From assembly GCF_035046505.1 (NCBI RefSeq), contig NC_089823.1, positions 1,790,767 through 1,854,766 on the forward strand: a stretch of DNA of 64,000 nucleotides, given 5' to 3'. The position numbers and the translations under genes are program-made. Positions 52,195 through 63,815 of this stretch are shown here, piece by piece (the stretch's first letter is position 1; each line of letters opens with the position of its first letter). This DNA is from Tiliqua scincoides (Eukaryota; Chordata; Lepidosauria; Squamata; Scincidae). Below the pieces are notes generated by a model. The model searched no databases and was not told where the DNA came from. It worked only from the letters and a program-made list of their open reading frames with translations.

Positions 52195-53519
52195 CACTCT
52201 TAATGGTGCACTCATGGAATGCGTGTTCATGGAATTCGTCTGCCAAAGCGTGTGCTCTGAATCCATTCTTGTTTAGTGACTAGACGAAACTGACATATTT
52301 AGCTGACACTAAACTGACACTGAAACTGACACTTTAGCTGCTCTTCAGGCATGCAGCAACAAAACTGACGAAACTGACTAGACTCCAGCAGGGGCTCCAT
52401 ACATTAAAGGGGGTGTCTGTCAGATGCTTCCCCCCTGGTAGATCTCTGGGCCTTGCTGGGTTTCAAAGTAGCTCTCGAGCCAAAAAAGTGTGAGCACCCC
52501 TGGTCTTGAAGAATGTCTTCAAGGGCTCTGGGTAAAATACCAGTATTTTGTTATGGTAGGATGTTTCAAGGATATAACTGGCACAGCCAAATGCTCATCC
52601 GTTCTGCTGAGAAAGAGAAGATTTGCATTCTAATGTCCCAATGAGTGTTCGACCCCCTTGGCATGTTCCAGGGCTCTGCCTTGCCACTGAAGATGAGCCC
52701 TGACACCCATTAAGGTCTGACACTGTCTTTGGTGGCAGTGGGTGGTGATGAGACTAACCTGGGCACATGTGAACAAGCTGCTCGGTATAAGGCTTTGAAT
52801 GGACCAAACAAGGAGCTGCTTCAGGCTAAGATGGACTTGGTTGGAACCCAGGAGTCTCTTGCCAGGTAGCAATTCTTGACTCTCATAGTGCACTAAGTCT
52901 CTCTGCTGCAGACATGGTCTTTGTTGCTGAGGGCTACTCTGTAGCTCCACAGGAATGGCTATGGGGGGCAAAGTACATAGGTCTCTTGATCTTCTTGGGA
53001 CTGTCAGCAGCAAGATTGTACTCTCATCACTCTCCTCTGAGGGCCAGTAGATGGCGCTAGAGCAGCAGTGATCTAGGGTGGCTAGAATAGGAAGAGGGTG
53101 GAGATACCAAAGTGGGGGGTTTCTTGTTGGGCTGTGTACATTGTTTGGACAAGGGGGAGGGGCTAAGAAGAATGCTTCATTGATAAGCTGGAAGATGTTC
53201 TTCCAGTGGCTGGTCTCCAGGTTGTGTAGGGAAAGAGAATGACTCGAAGATTTGAGTCATTCTGTTTCCCTTCCCCCTTGCCTATAACAAGCTAGAGATG
53301 AGCAACTGTTCCCCTCCAGTTCTGCCTCATCTAGGGCCAGGACAGGCCTTGGCCCTAGCAGTGGTGGGCGAATCCGTTGAATCACTTGAGCAGAAGAAGA
53401 AATGAGTGGGCTTGAACTGTGAGCCTCTGGCTGATTCGCATAGGCCAGTTACGGGGCTTTAACATTGCTTGGTTTTAGAGGCAGGCTGCCTCTGATTGCT
53501 GGATGCAGGGGAGGGCACC

Positions 53520-53650
53520 AGGATGCAAATTGTGTCTGTTGCCTAGTGTGCTCCCTGAAGCATTTGGTGGGCCACTGTGAGGTACAGGAAGCTGAACTGG
53601 ATGGGCCTTTGGCCTGATCCAGCAGGGCTGCTCTTATGTTCTTATGAGAG
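53520..53650 (+). mobile_element. CR1 LINE 3'-end fragment
   Basis: GGAAGCTGAACTGGATGGGC and CTGATCCAGCAGGGCTGCTC, with a TTCTTATG end, are the CR1 3' terminus in plus orientation. A second short piece, GATGGGCCTTTGGCCTGAAC, follows at about 53740. Confidence 0.7.
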
Positions 53651-55349
53651 TCCAGCATCCTACATGAGTGGACCAGAACAAGCAGGACCCCAATTTGTAT
53701 GAAGACTGTAAGCTCAGCAGGAATATTTGGCTGAATTAGATGGGCCTTTGGCCTGAACCAGCAGTGTGGTACTTTTGGCTGCCCCAGTTAAATGATGGGA
53801 TAGGGAACCAGTGGTGTGGCAAAGGTTGTGATAGTTCTCCTGTGGCGCTGGTGTTAGTTGTGCATTATTGTACCCTAAAATTTGGAGGGCTTCAGCCAAA
53901 CATGACCTTTCTGTTCTTGCTTGGTCTCAAATCCCTCTGTGCTCTCCTTATAGACCACTACGCCCATTAATCACCTGTAATGGTGATGGAGGGGGGCAGG
54001 GCTGACTATAACCACCTGTGTTCTCCCTCCCCAGCTTTTTCTAGGAGACTGAATCAGCCCTGCCTGCACTCATTGGCAGAGATGCACAGGCAACTATTCC
54101 CCTTCTGGAACCTTAACAAAAAAGCCTGCTACTGTGCAAATTACTACTTTAAGGAGACTGCAGGCATCAAACAAGGAGACCTAGAACTTAAAACAGCAGA
54201 GTACAAGCCACTTCTTAAGACTTACCAGTCTCTTTCCCTCTCCCAACCAACAAAAACTACAAAAAAAACCTGCCAATAATAATAAAACCAGGAAATTCTT
54301 CTTCCACCCAGCTGTACCCAATGCCAATGTGGGTTTGAGGCTTTTTAGACTGAGTCATTGCTATGGTATTCAAAGCACCAGAATCACTGTAAAACTGGGC
54401 CTGTGAGTCCCAGAAAGGGGGGGGGCACAGAACCTTCCAGGCCCTCTAGCTGGTGTCTTCATCCTTCCTCCAGCAGGAAAGTTCCAGAGGGCAGAGTCCT
54501 GCCTGCCTCCTCATTTGCTGCTCAAGCAGAGCAGTCAGCTGCTCCTTGAAAGCAGGCTCAAATGGTGGGATGGTCCCTGCAGCAGAATGGAGCCTGTGGC
54601 TGTGTCAGTCCCAGGCTGTGGAGGGCTTGCAAACACACTGAACCTGGAAGTAAATGAGTGACTGCTCTGACTGTAGTGAAGGCCTTCTATTTGGTTTATT
54701 TCTGTATTTTTGGACACAGCCAATCCCATGTTCCTGGCACAGCTGGGTCATGGCCTTCAGGCACGAGGTTTCAAACCAATGACAAACAGCCCCTTGCCTG
54801 GTGTGTGTATTGCTCCTTCTCCAGGACTGTGCTCTTAGCCACGCCTAACGTAGGTAGGCATGCTCCTGAGAGTGGCATGTGCTCAAGGAGGGGTCGACAA
54901 TAGGCTTAGATGGAGTGGCTGCGTGGCCTCCTCTCTCATTGGGGGAAGGTGAGGCTGTGAGATGTGTTCCTTGAGATCAAGGATGAGGCTGCCTGGGTGT
55001 TCAGCCAGGACTGCCATTGTGACTGGTGGGTGGGTAGTAAAAAGTGCAGATGGCTGGGACAGCATAGCCACTAGGGAGTAAGCACCAGAATGCATTTCTA
55101 GTTGCATTTAGGCCAGGGGATTAATTTTTGTTCTGCTTGCTTCCCCTGCTCCAAGCCAGCCTGCAAACTTCCCCTGTTGGGACCTCTTGGGCGCTTTGGT
55201 CTTAGGTAGCTATTGGATTCTCCCAACCGTGCAGCACTGGCAGCTAGTGAAATATGGGAAACCAAACACACTCCTAAGTCTCTCTAAAAAATTTGAAATA
55301 TAGAAAATCCATTGCAGAAAATGAGCATCATTTTAGTTAGGCTCATATG

Positions 55350-55509
55350 CACTGGCATAACTGAAGGGGGGCAGAGCACTGAGTCGGGCAGGGAACCTTG
55401 GCGGGCATTCCCGGCAGCAGGAGTAAAACAGCTGTAATCCACGCCACGCTGAGGCTCCCTGTCAGAATGAGTGCTCTGCCCCCCTTCCCACCTCCAGCTA
55501 GGCCACTGC
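55350..55509. mobile_element. Palindromic hAT-like MITE, 160 bp
   Basis: The left CACTGGCATAACTGAAGGGG and GGCAGAGCACTGAGT are mirrored by AGTGCTCTGCCCCCC and CAGCTAGGCCACTG at the right. The flanks CTCATATG and CTCACACT share their first four bases only, so the target duplication is uncertain. Confidence 0.6.
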
Positions 55510-55752
55510 TCACACTAGAATGTACCTGAGTAGAACCCGAGTGCCCCCAAAGGAACTTCTGCAGCCCCACAACTGGGTCCCTGAGCTCCTCTACACTCCT
55601 TTATGGAAAGCAGATCCACAAGTCCAAGAGCGACTGGAGCAGGCCAGCTTCCTCCCAGCTTGGACACTGCTCAGGAGGGTCAGGGAAGCTCTGCTCGGCC
55701 CAGTGTGCAGGGCTTGCAGGAGTTGCCACTGCCCCACACCATGTGCAGGCAA

Positions 55753-56145
55753 TACATAAGAACAGCCCCACTGGATCAGGCCAGAGGCCCATCTAGTCCA
55801 GCTTCCTGTATCTCACAGCGGCCCACCAAATGCCCCAGGGAGCACATCAGATAACAAGAGACCTGCATCCTGGTGCCCTCCCACGCATCATCTGGCATAG
55901 CCCATTTCTAAATCAGGAGGTTGCACATACGCATCATGGCTTGTAATTCATAATGGATTTTTCCTCCAGAAACTTGTCCAATCCTCTTTTAAAGGCATCT
56001 AGGCCGGATACCGTCACCACATCCTGTGGCAGGGAGTTCCACAGACCAACCACACACTGAATAAAGAAATATTTCCTTTTGTCTGTCCTAACTCTCCCAA
56101 CGCTCAATTTTAGTGGATGTCCCCTGGTTCTGGTGTTATGTGAGA
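55753..56145 (-). mobile_element. CR1 LINE 3' end, about 390 bp, beside the INPPL1 CpG island
   Basis: It begins with AAGAACAGCCCCACTGGATC and runs back through the CR1 3' UTR (GGCATCTAGGCCGGATACCG, AATAAAGAAATATTTCC). It ends about 190 bp before the INPPL1 CpG island and 850 bp before the start codon. Confidence 0.8.
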
Positions 56146-56329
56146 GTGTAAAGTGAGTTCAGGTGAGGCAGGAAAATGCCAATACCAGGAACTTTCTGGG
56201 CCCCGCCTGGGGCCCCAGTACAATTACCTGCTTTGCCCCCCCTCTGAGGCCCTGCTGCGAAGGGCCCGATCCTGTCCAACCTTTCACTGTCTCACCTCAC
56301 AGGCTGGTGCACTTTCCCCAGAGTTCTGG

Positions 56330-57480
56330 GGGGCTCCCTTGGCCCCTACCCAGCAAGAGCCGCCCAAGCGACGGGCGCGGGCGCAGAAAGGGGCGGCGGG
56401 CCAGCGCCGGGCGGGCTCTCAGCCCCAGCCCCGGGGCCGTCCGGGCCGCTGCGCTCCCCCAGGGAGGACCGCGCAACTACGGGCGCTCTCGCAGGGCCCA
56501 CGTTGCCCAGCGGGCGCCCCCTCGGAGGGCTTGGCCAGCCAGGGGCCTTCCCTGCGGGCTCTGCGCCGCCGGCCCCCTCCGCGGCTCCCAGCGACGCACG
56601 GGGCTCGCCCGAGGAGCCGCCGCGGGGCTGGCGGGAGGGAGCCGCCGGGGCGGGCGAGGCCTGCTGTGCAGGGCGCGGAGACTCCTGGAGCAGGAAGGGG
56701 GCCGCCGGCCCTGCCCGGCCCGCGGGAGCTCCGGGAGAAGCGGGCGGGGCGCGGGCAGCGGGCGCGCCTCCTTCCCCTCCCCGGCGGAGCTGCAGCGAGG
56801 CCGCCCGGACCCTCCTTCGGGGCGTGGCGCGGAGACCCGCGGGCGGGGCGGGCCGTGGCCGCGAACTTCGGGGCGCCGGAGGAGGAGGAAGCAGCGCCCG
56901 CGCGCCCGCCGCGCAGGAGGGAGCGGCCCGCGAGCAGCTGGAGGCGGCGCTGCGCTGCGCTGCGCTGCGCGGAGGTCCCGCGGCGTCTCCCGCCGGGCAT
57001 GGCTTGCGGGGGCGCCCCCGCCTGCGCCTCGGCCGCCCCCGGGGGCGCGTCCCCGCCCGTGCCCGGCCCGGCGGCGCCGCCCTGGTACCACAAGGACCTG
57101 AGCCGGGCGGCGGCCGAGGAGCTGCTGGCGCGGGCCGGGCGCGACGGCAGCTTCCTGGTGCGCGACAGCGAGAGCGTGGCCGGCGCCTTCGCCCTCTGCC
57201 TGCTGTGAGTGTGCGGCCGCCCCGGGCGCGGGGCTCTGCCTGGCCGCCCAGTGCGGAAGGGGCGCGCGGAGCGGGGGAGGGCGGGCTGGAACGCCCGGCC
57301 GCGGCCCCCTTCCGGGCGGGCGGCCTGCCTGCCTGCCTGCTTGCCTGCCTGCCTCTGCCCCGCAGGGAGCAGGAGGGGTGGCGGGGAAGCCCTGCCGGGG
57401 CCGGGCTGGCCCCCGTGCCGCTCAGCCCTTGTCTTCCCGCAGGGCAGTGCTGTGCGCGCCCGCCCAGGAGGAAGCCCCGA
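56330..57480 (+). promoter_or_regulatory. INPPL1: CpG island, INPPL1 promoter and first exon
   Basis: The stretch is extremely GC- and CpG-rich and surrounds the INPPL1 ATG. It has no TATA box and contains GC boxes and a TGCGC run (four copies at 56951-56970). Open frames up to about 500 codons on either strand reflect the lack of AT-rich stop codons and are not genes. Confidence 0.85.
56999..57204 (+). CDS. INPPL1: INPPL1 (SHIP2), first coding exon: start and N-terminal SH2 half; gene continues beyond window
   Basis: The ATG at 56999 gives MACGGAPACASAAPGG and an Ala/Pro-rich leader. The N-terminal half of the SH2 domain follows: WYHKDLSRAAAEELLARAGR, then DGSFLVRDSESVAGAFALC. It is nearly identical to SHIP2 and includes the phosphotyrosine-binding Arg of FLVRDSES. 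The exon ends at 57204 in phase 2 before GTGAGT. SHIP2 is a cytosolic 5-phosphatase that converts PI(3,4,5)P3 to PI(3,4)P2 and dampens insulin and growth-factor signalling. The leader places the SH2 tryptophan at residue 29, against about 21 in human. The remaining exons would lie past 64000, so intron 1 is at least 6.8 kb. Confidence 0.93.
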
Positions 57481-58644
57481 GCACCGCTGACTGCCGCCTG
57501 CTCGAGAAGTCGTCCTCTGAGGGATCCCGGGGAGTGCGTGTGGTGCCGGCCACAGCAGCCCTGTGAGGCAGGCCCGCCTGGGAGACGGGGACTGGCCCAG
57601 GACCCCCAGGCTGCTTCTGCAGGGACTTGGCTCTTCATTGCAGGGACGTGCGGTGGGTGGGGAGGCAGAGCCTCCCCACGGGTGTCCTTCGAAGTGGTGG
57701 CGCCTCACACAGACCTGTCCCCCCACCACATGACCCTGCTTTGTTCTCCTGGCTCCACAAGCTGTGGCCTCCGCTCTTGATTCCCCCGACTGCTTCAGAG
57801 ACCTGGTCAATGGGAGGGGAAGTGCATCCTTTCCAAAGGGGGCAGCCTTCTTAGGGGAGACTAGAGCTGTCTGTGGCTTGCCTCCTGCCCATTTCAGGAA
57901 CAGCCCAGGTTCTTGCAAAAGCCTGAATCAAGAAAGGGCCGAGGAATAGAGAGGACCACGAGGCGGTAGGAAGCAGGAGCCTGCTGCATGCTTGCCTTTG
58001 GCTTACAGATTTTCATACCAGCCCCCAGTATAAGTATTTCCAGAGCAGTTGACAGCATAATTAAAAACAAGCATCAATTAAACAGTGAGAGAGCAGCATT
58101 AAAACACACTCGGAGATTAAAAGGAAGCTCAAATTGCGGTTAATCCAAAATGCAGCTGCTGGGCTGATCATTGGGAATGGAGCTCACTGAACGGAGCATG
58201 CTGAAACAGCTGCGCTGGGAAAGGTCTTTGCCTGGCATTCAGAATACAAGGAGGCACCAGGTGGGCCTCCTGGGGGGAGAGTTCCATAGATGGGGAGCAC
58301 GCCAGGACTCTGGAGGCCTGCTGCCTGGAGCATGGTCTCTTAAAATGATCACAGGTTGATGTGGGGTGTTCTATCAGCTGTCTGTGTGGTCTTAAGCTGT
58401 GTAGGGCTTTAAAGGTAACCTTATGTGCTAAAAACAAATTGAGTGCTAAGGTAGCTCTCTAAGGATGATCCATTCCAGTTAGTAACCTTGCAACTGTGTC
58501 TTAGAGTAACTTCTTGGGTTTTGAGCTTGTGTACTGAATGCCATAGGGCTGGGCAGAGATGCAGGATTTCCAGAAATTTTGAAGCCTTGAGAAAAAAGTT
58601 TTTCCATTTAGTTTTCTGGGGGAAAATGGAAACATGCAACACAT

Positions 58645-58665
58645 ATATATTGCACATTTTCTGTG

Positions 58666-58730
<65 letters not shown>
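58645..58730. repeat. (TA)n microsatellite joined to a 12-bp-stem hairpin
   Basis: ATATATTGCACA, a loop TTTTC and TGTGCAATATAT (58645-58673) form a perfect stem that runs straight into a TA run of about 60 bp. Cruciform extrusion is plausible. Confidence 0.9.
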
Positions 58731-58734
<4 letters not shown>

Positions 58735-61700
58735 GTGAAAATATAAAAGGCTTAGTTCTGTACTTGCATAATTGCAAATATGCTCACAAGAGAGCTGCTA
58801 ATTGCTTTGTTACCCTTGAACCAGTTTGAGTCTCAGCCAGATTTTCAGATTGTTCCCGACCTGACCTCCCCCCCACCTGCAAGGCAATAAGGTGTCAGTT
58901 TGCAGTAGAGTGTCTGTCCTGGTCATTTGCAAAGAGAGGTGGGCTGGGGCCAGGCAGAAAGGACAGCAGGAGCAGGAGTGCTAGACTCTCCCCCAAGGGC
59001 CGCCAGAAGGCACCAAGCAGCGATCCTCAAGCAGTGGATACCCTGTTTGTGCCTTTTGCAAGGATGGCGCACAGAACCTCTACGTGCGGAAATACATCTT
59101 GAGTTTGAAGACTGCCTTTTGTCCACAGAAGGTGCAGTAATCATTCTCCACTCACTTACATACAGGTCTTTGTACCACATGATTCCTGGCATTTTGAATT
59201 GGTGGAATAAAGTGACTGCCAAGATAAAGTTCTATCTAAAAGAGAAAATGGTTCATGAGAATTGTTTTCTATGTTCCCCCAAATTTCTAGTTTTTCCATT
59301 GGAAAAATAGAAAATTGTCCTGGCAGGGAAACTATTTTTCTCATTTCTCTCTGGGCCTTCACATCTCTACTCAGGAGCCCATGCTGCATATGAGTGCCAT
59401 TGCTTGGGGGTCAGCTGTTGGTTTCACAGAAGGCCACATTTGGCTTGCAGGTTGCCAGTTGCTGACAAGTGGGACAGCTGCGATTATGTTTGTACCGAAC
59501 CACTGAGTGCTTGGGAAATGGAAGAGAAGAGGGTAATTAGTGGCCATTGGCCAGGAAGGCTGTTGGGAGCCTCTTTTGCTTAAGGTAGTCTTTGGGGGAG
59601 GGGGGAGCCCTGGCTTTCAAGCCTTCTGGTGGGCTTCTGGAGGCATCTGCTTGACCACTGTGGGAGGGGCCTTCTTGGTCTGACCTGGGGAGTCTCTTCT
59701 TGTTACGTGCTAAGAGGTGCCTGACTGTGTGGGGCGGCCTTGAGGTTGTTGGGGAGTAAGCTGCAGTCGTATTCCTTTTGTATTTTGGTGCTGCTGATAT
59801 TTTCCAGTAGCGGGACAAGGCAGCTGAGGCCCATTGTGTGCTGGCCACATCTGCAGGGCAAACTTGAAAAGCCAGTTCTGAATGTGGGCTCCTATCCTGC
59901 TTCCTTCTGGAGAATGTGGGAGCTCACTGAGCATCTTAGGATGGAGCCTGTTTTCTTGTACAAACTCCCAGAATGAGTTCCAAGGATTCCTGGTCAGGGA
60001 GACCACAGCAGTTGAATTGTTTGGTGGTACTGGGGGGCTGTACTGCCTTCTTCAAGAAAGAGTCTTGGTTCCCCCTTCACTTTGTTTTCTTCCGGTTTTC
60101 ATTCAAGATTACCAGTAGGCCTTTGACTTGAGGAAATAAGGAGAAGTATTCAGGCAGTATTCTAACCCTAGGGGGTGAGTGTGTGGCGGAGGAGGTGAAG
60201 GTAGATTGGGATCCATTGGTAGATCTCTGGGTGGTTTGCGGTAGATCAGCCAACATGTCTGACTCCCTATTGTTGAATAATAGCAGCAGCAACCAAGGCT
60301 GTGGATCCTGTGAGCAGGGAGGCTTCCTCTGAGCCTCATTGGTCCCCAGTTGTAAAATTGATGTTTAAGATGTGGCACAACTTGTTCTCTTTCAAAACTG
60401 CAAGTATACAAAAAAATTCCCGCCATGGTTGACTTCTTTGTCCCCATGTTTGGCTCATGGAGTTCAGTTGGCCGTTCTTCCTGGGCCTCCACTTTGCACC
60501 TGGCGGTGAGGTTCTGGGAAAGCCCCACAGAGATCCCACCAGCCTGAAGTCTGCCCACTCCTGGTCTATTCAGTTGCTCGCTGAAACATCACACAGTTGA
60601 AGTCACTTGAGCATATTAAGCAAGCTTTGGTGAAGTTCCCGCTGTTGTGCAATAGCTGCCTACCCCCATGGTAATGGTTCTGGCTGCAGACCTGGCCACA
60701 GAACCAGAATGGAACAGCAGATGGGAGTGCTGGAACTCTGGGTTCAATTTGTGGAGTGGCCCTTGCCCATTTGGCTCCCTCTCGCCTTTAATCAGCTCCT
60801 GGTCTTGCTGGGAGGAGGCATTTAGAGAAACAGTGTGTGCAGGACATATTCTGTGGGGGATGTCAGGGTGCCTCCATGAGTCCCTTTTACCTGAGAATTA
60901 AACCCTCCCCCCCCCACACACACTCTGAACACACAGTGTTTTGGATAAGAAAAGGTTCTCCTGTTCTGAGTTATAGAAGTTGACTGCTAAGCAAGTGTGC
61001 CTAGAACCACGGCTTTGTGTGTCCTCAGATATTTCTGGTGGGTCAAGGAGGTGTGTGATTCTTTCTTGGGGTGCCTGCAGTCCCAGGTGCAAATCCCAGG
61101 CAAGTCCCTTACCACAGAGAGAATCCACAGCTCAGTGAGTGGAGCATATGTCTCAAGGTTAGTCTCCAATCGCGTCCCCTGTGGACAAGATCTTGAATAG
61201 CAAGAGCAGGGAAAGGGAGGCTTCTCTTTCTCCAGCTGCAGATGCTGGAGTGCTGCTTCCTTCAAAACTCCCGTTGGGTGAAGCTGCTGGCTGTAACCCG
61301 TGTAGTCCTTCCCTCTCAGCCGATATGTGGCTGCATGAAATAATTGCATATCGTTCTCTTGTCACTCTGCCACCGTTCCCCTCGCCTCCCTCTGTTGCCC
61401 CTCTTGTGTCTTTTCTAGATTGTGAGCCCCTCGGGGCTTGTAAAGAGCCAGGTACAGTGATGACCTTGTATACTTGGGGGGGGGGGGCAGCAAAGGACTA
61501 AATGGACCATGAGAGCAATTCACAGAATGCGACTTGGCACGTTCGGCCACTGGGCTGTCCTGTCCCACCCCGGAATGTGGCTCTGTGCACAGGGAGATAA
61601 CTGACAGTGCAGTGGCACTCAGCGGAAATGCTGCCCTGGAGCTGTTACCTTTCCCATGTGTCTGCTGCTCCTGCTGCTGGCATCCCTGCTGCTTTCCCTG

Positions 61701-62258
61701 TGATAGTGCGCATGGCTGTGCTTGTGGAATATCCCAAGCAGTTATGGCAATGGCTTGCAGTTTTTCCTGTCCAAATTGGTGTGGGAGCAGTGACAATACG
61801 AGAGGAGAAATTCTTTGCAAGCTGACTTAATTAATCAGGGTTTGACAGGCACAAGACGTTCCTGTGGAGGAGCAGAGATGTAAGGTTGGGTTTGATGGAG
61901 CACCTCCTGCCCCAGCCCAGTTGGTCCAGGGAAGCCAGAAGATGTCCGGAGTGGCAGCTGACATGCTGGAGAGCCGTCTAGGAGGGAGAGGAGCACAGAG
62001 GTTCCAGCCTATTCATCCTTCCAGATGGCAGGGCCAGACACCCCTCGTATCTCATTCTTTTCTTCTAGGTTGATAGCTGGGGCTGGTCCTCTCGTTTAAA
62101 TAATGTACACCCCAAGGCCTTGATCTAGCAGGAAGAATGGTGCTGGTCTTGGCCCTGATACATATTGGAAGAAATAATTTAATTCCCTGTCCCAGGAGCA
62201 GGAAATGGATGAATGAGCTCAATGGGGTGAGCGTCTTATTTAGCACAGTGGGCTATAC

Positions 62259-63055
62259 CAGTGACATAGCTAAGGGGATGCAGGGGTAGCAGTTGCACTG
62301 GGCATTGAGCTTTAGGGGGGCAACAAGCTGAGCTTGACACTAGTGACCAAAATTGTGAAAATCTTGGTATGTATGAATAATACTATCATGTTATATATCG
62401 TTGGAAAGGTAATTTAATGCAGAATGCAGTGAAACAAACAACTTTGAAATATCCGTGTTCTATCAAAAGTTATGGCCAATTAAGTAGAAAATGAAAACGC
62501 AACTGCCTTAAGGAACAAAAAGTGGGTTTTTAAACTCAAAACTGACCTATGAGACTGATTGTTCTGAGAGCCAATGACATGTTGTTATGATACCACATGG
62601 AACCAATAAGGTGTTGATATGAGTCAGCTCTCATTTCCATGTATCATAATACAGTTACCCCTGCTAACTGGATAAAAAGGCACATTTTCAAGTGGTGCTC
62701 CTCTTATATTTAGCAGGGGAAGAATAACCACCCCTCTTCACTCCAGCACAGTGTCTTACACCAATCAGGGACATACTTTTTATTTATTTACTTAATTAAA
62801 TTTGATTTTGTCTTGGAGAGGGGCTGCAAAATCTTTTTTGACCCTAGGTAGCAGATAGATGCCTTCGTTGTGCCACTGGCTAGGGGGTGGCAGAGCAAGT
62901 GGGTGGCGATCTGTTGGGGGGAAGATGGCAGGTTCCCCCCCCCCATTCTCACTTTTTAAAAGCACAGGTGTGATGTCACTTCTGGTTGTGACATCACTTC
63001 TGGGGCATCATTTTGAGCTTGGCACCGGCCTACACGATCATTAGCTGTGCCACTG
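62259..63055. mobile_element. hAT-like element with CAGTGACATAGCT ends, about 800 bp
   Basis: The left CAGTGACATAGCTAAGG and right TTAGCTGTGCCACTG are inverted repeats. The interior matches 43255-43778 (TGTTCTATCAAAA, GATATGAGTCAGCTCTCATT). The flanks GGCTATAC and GACTATGA agree at 5 of 8 bases. An L2-type tail (about 62650-62765) is embedded. Confidence 0.6.
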
Positions 63056-63298
63056 GACTATGATGAATGGAAAGGCTGTAAATGTGTTTGTATAGTTGAT
63101 CGGAGGTTGGAAGTATTTAAATATTTGTTGCAGATGTAATTTGCTTACTGCAGCCCTGCAGATCAGTGCATGGACAAGGGTTGGTTCCTGTCCTTTTGCT
63201 ATGCTTCTTTGTACTACTCCTGCCCCCCCACTTCCTTCCCAGCCCAAGCTGCTTCTGCTGCTGCCTGAAGTGCCCTTCCACTTTGTAGGGGAACTGAG

Positions 63299-63815
63299 CA
63301 ATAGCTCCATGACGGGTGGAACGTCTGTTTTGCATGCAGAAGGGCCCAGATTGAATCCAGTTTCCCGCACCTCCAGGGGAAACGATCAGGTAGCAGGTGC
63401 TGGCAAAAGCCCCTCTTGGCTCTAGACCCTGGTGAGCCCGGCAGACAGCATTGGGCTAGATCAGGGTCTCCAAACATTTTGGCCAGAGGGCCGCATGAAA
63501 TATCTGGTGCAGTACTGAGGGCCGGAAGAATTTAAATCTAAACTTTAAATAAATTAATTAGAGATTGAACTTAGATGAATGAATAAATGAGTAGGCTCAT
63601 TCACTCAGCCTCTCCGGCCCTCAGAACACCCTCCAGATGCAATCAGAGCACAGCTCTGCTCATGTTCAGTCAAGTGGGCCAGAGGCTTTCAGGGGACAAG
63701 AGGCTGGCCGTGGGCCCGATAGAGGCTAGCTGTGGGCTGCATCTGGCCCCCGGGCCGGGGTTTGGAGACCCCTGGGCTAATGGACCAGTGATGTGCCTCT
63801 GCAGAAGGCAGTTTC
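63299..63815 (+). mobile_element. tRNA/MIR-like SINE interrupted by a hAT
   Basis: The left part contains TTTTGCATGCAGAAGGGCCC and GATCAGGTAGCAGGTGCTGG. The right part (from 63775) contains CAGAAGGCAGTTTCATGTG, the usual SINE 3' end. The two halves join across the hAT at 63462-63774. Confidence 0.75.
63462..63774. mobile_element. hAT-type non-autonomous transposon inside a SINE, 313 bp
   Basis: This is the same family as 1490-1806, in the opposite orientation. It begins CAGGGTCTCCAAACATTT and ends GGTTTGGAGACCCCTG. The flanks GGCTAGAT and GGCTAATG match if one G was lost from the right copy. The host SINE supplies the pre-insertion sequence. Confidence 0.8.

Larger units (their letters stand above)
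52200..56150. other. Gene-free spacer between FOLR and INPPL1
   Basis: No conserved exon is visible. Contents include a short cluster of AAACTGAC-type repeats (52284-52378), CR1 3' fragments at 53520-53650 and 53716-53770 (plus strand), a MITE at 55350-55509 and a CR1 3' fragment at 55753-56145. No second folate receptor copy is recognisable. Confidence 0.5.

Noticed and set aside
52200-56150. A second folate receptor copy
   Set aside because: No CKEDCEQWW- or SGRCIQMWF-like sequence was found on either strand.
56346-57918. Very long minus-strand open frames (430 and 499 codons) over the INPPL1 island
   Set aside because: They are antisense to a real SH2-coding exon, run through the CpG island and show only Arg/Pro/Gly-rich sequence with no domain. 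This is GC bias.
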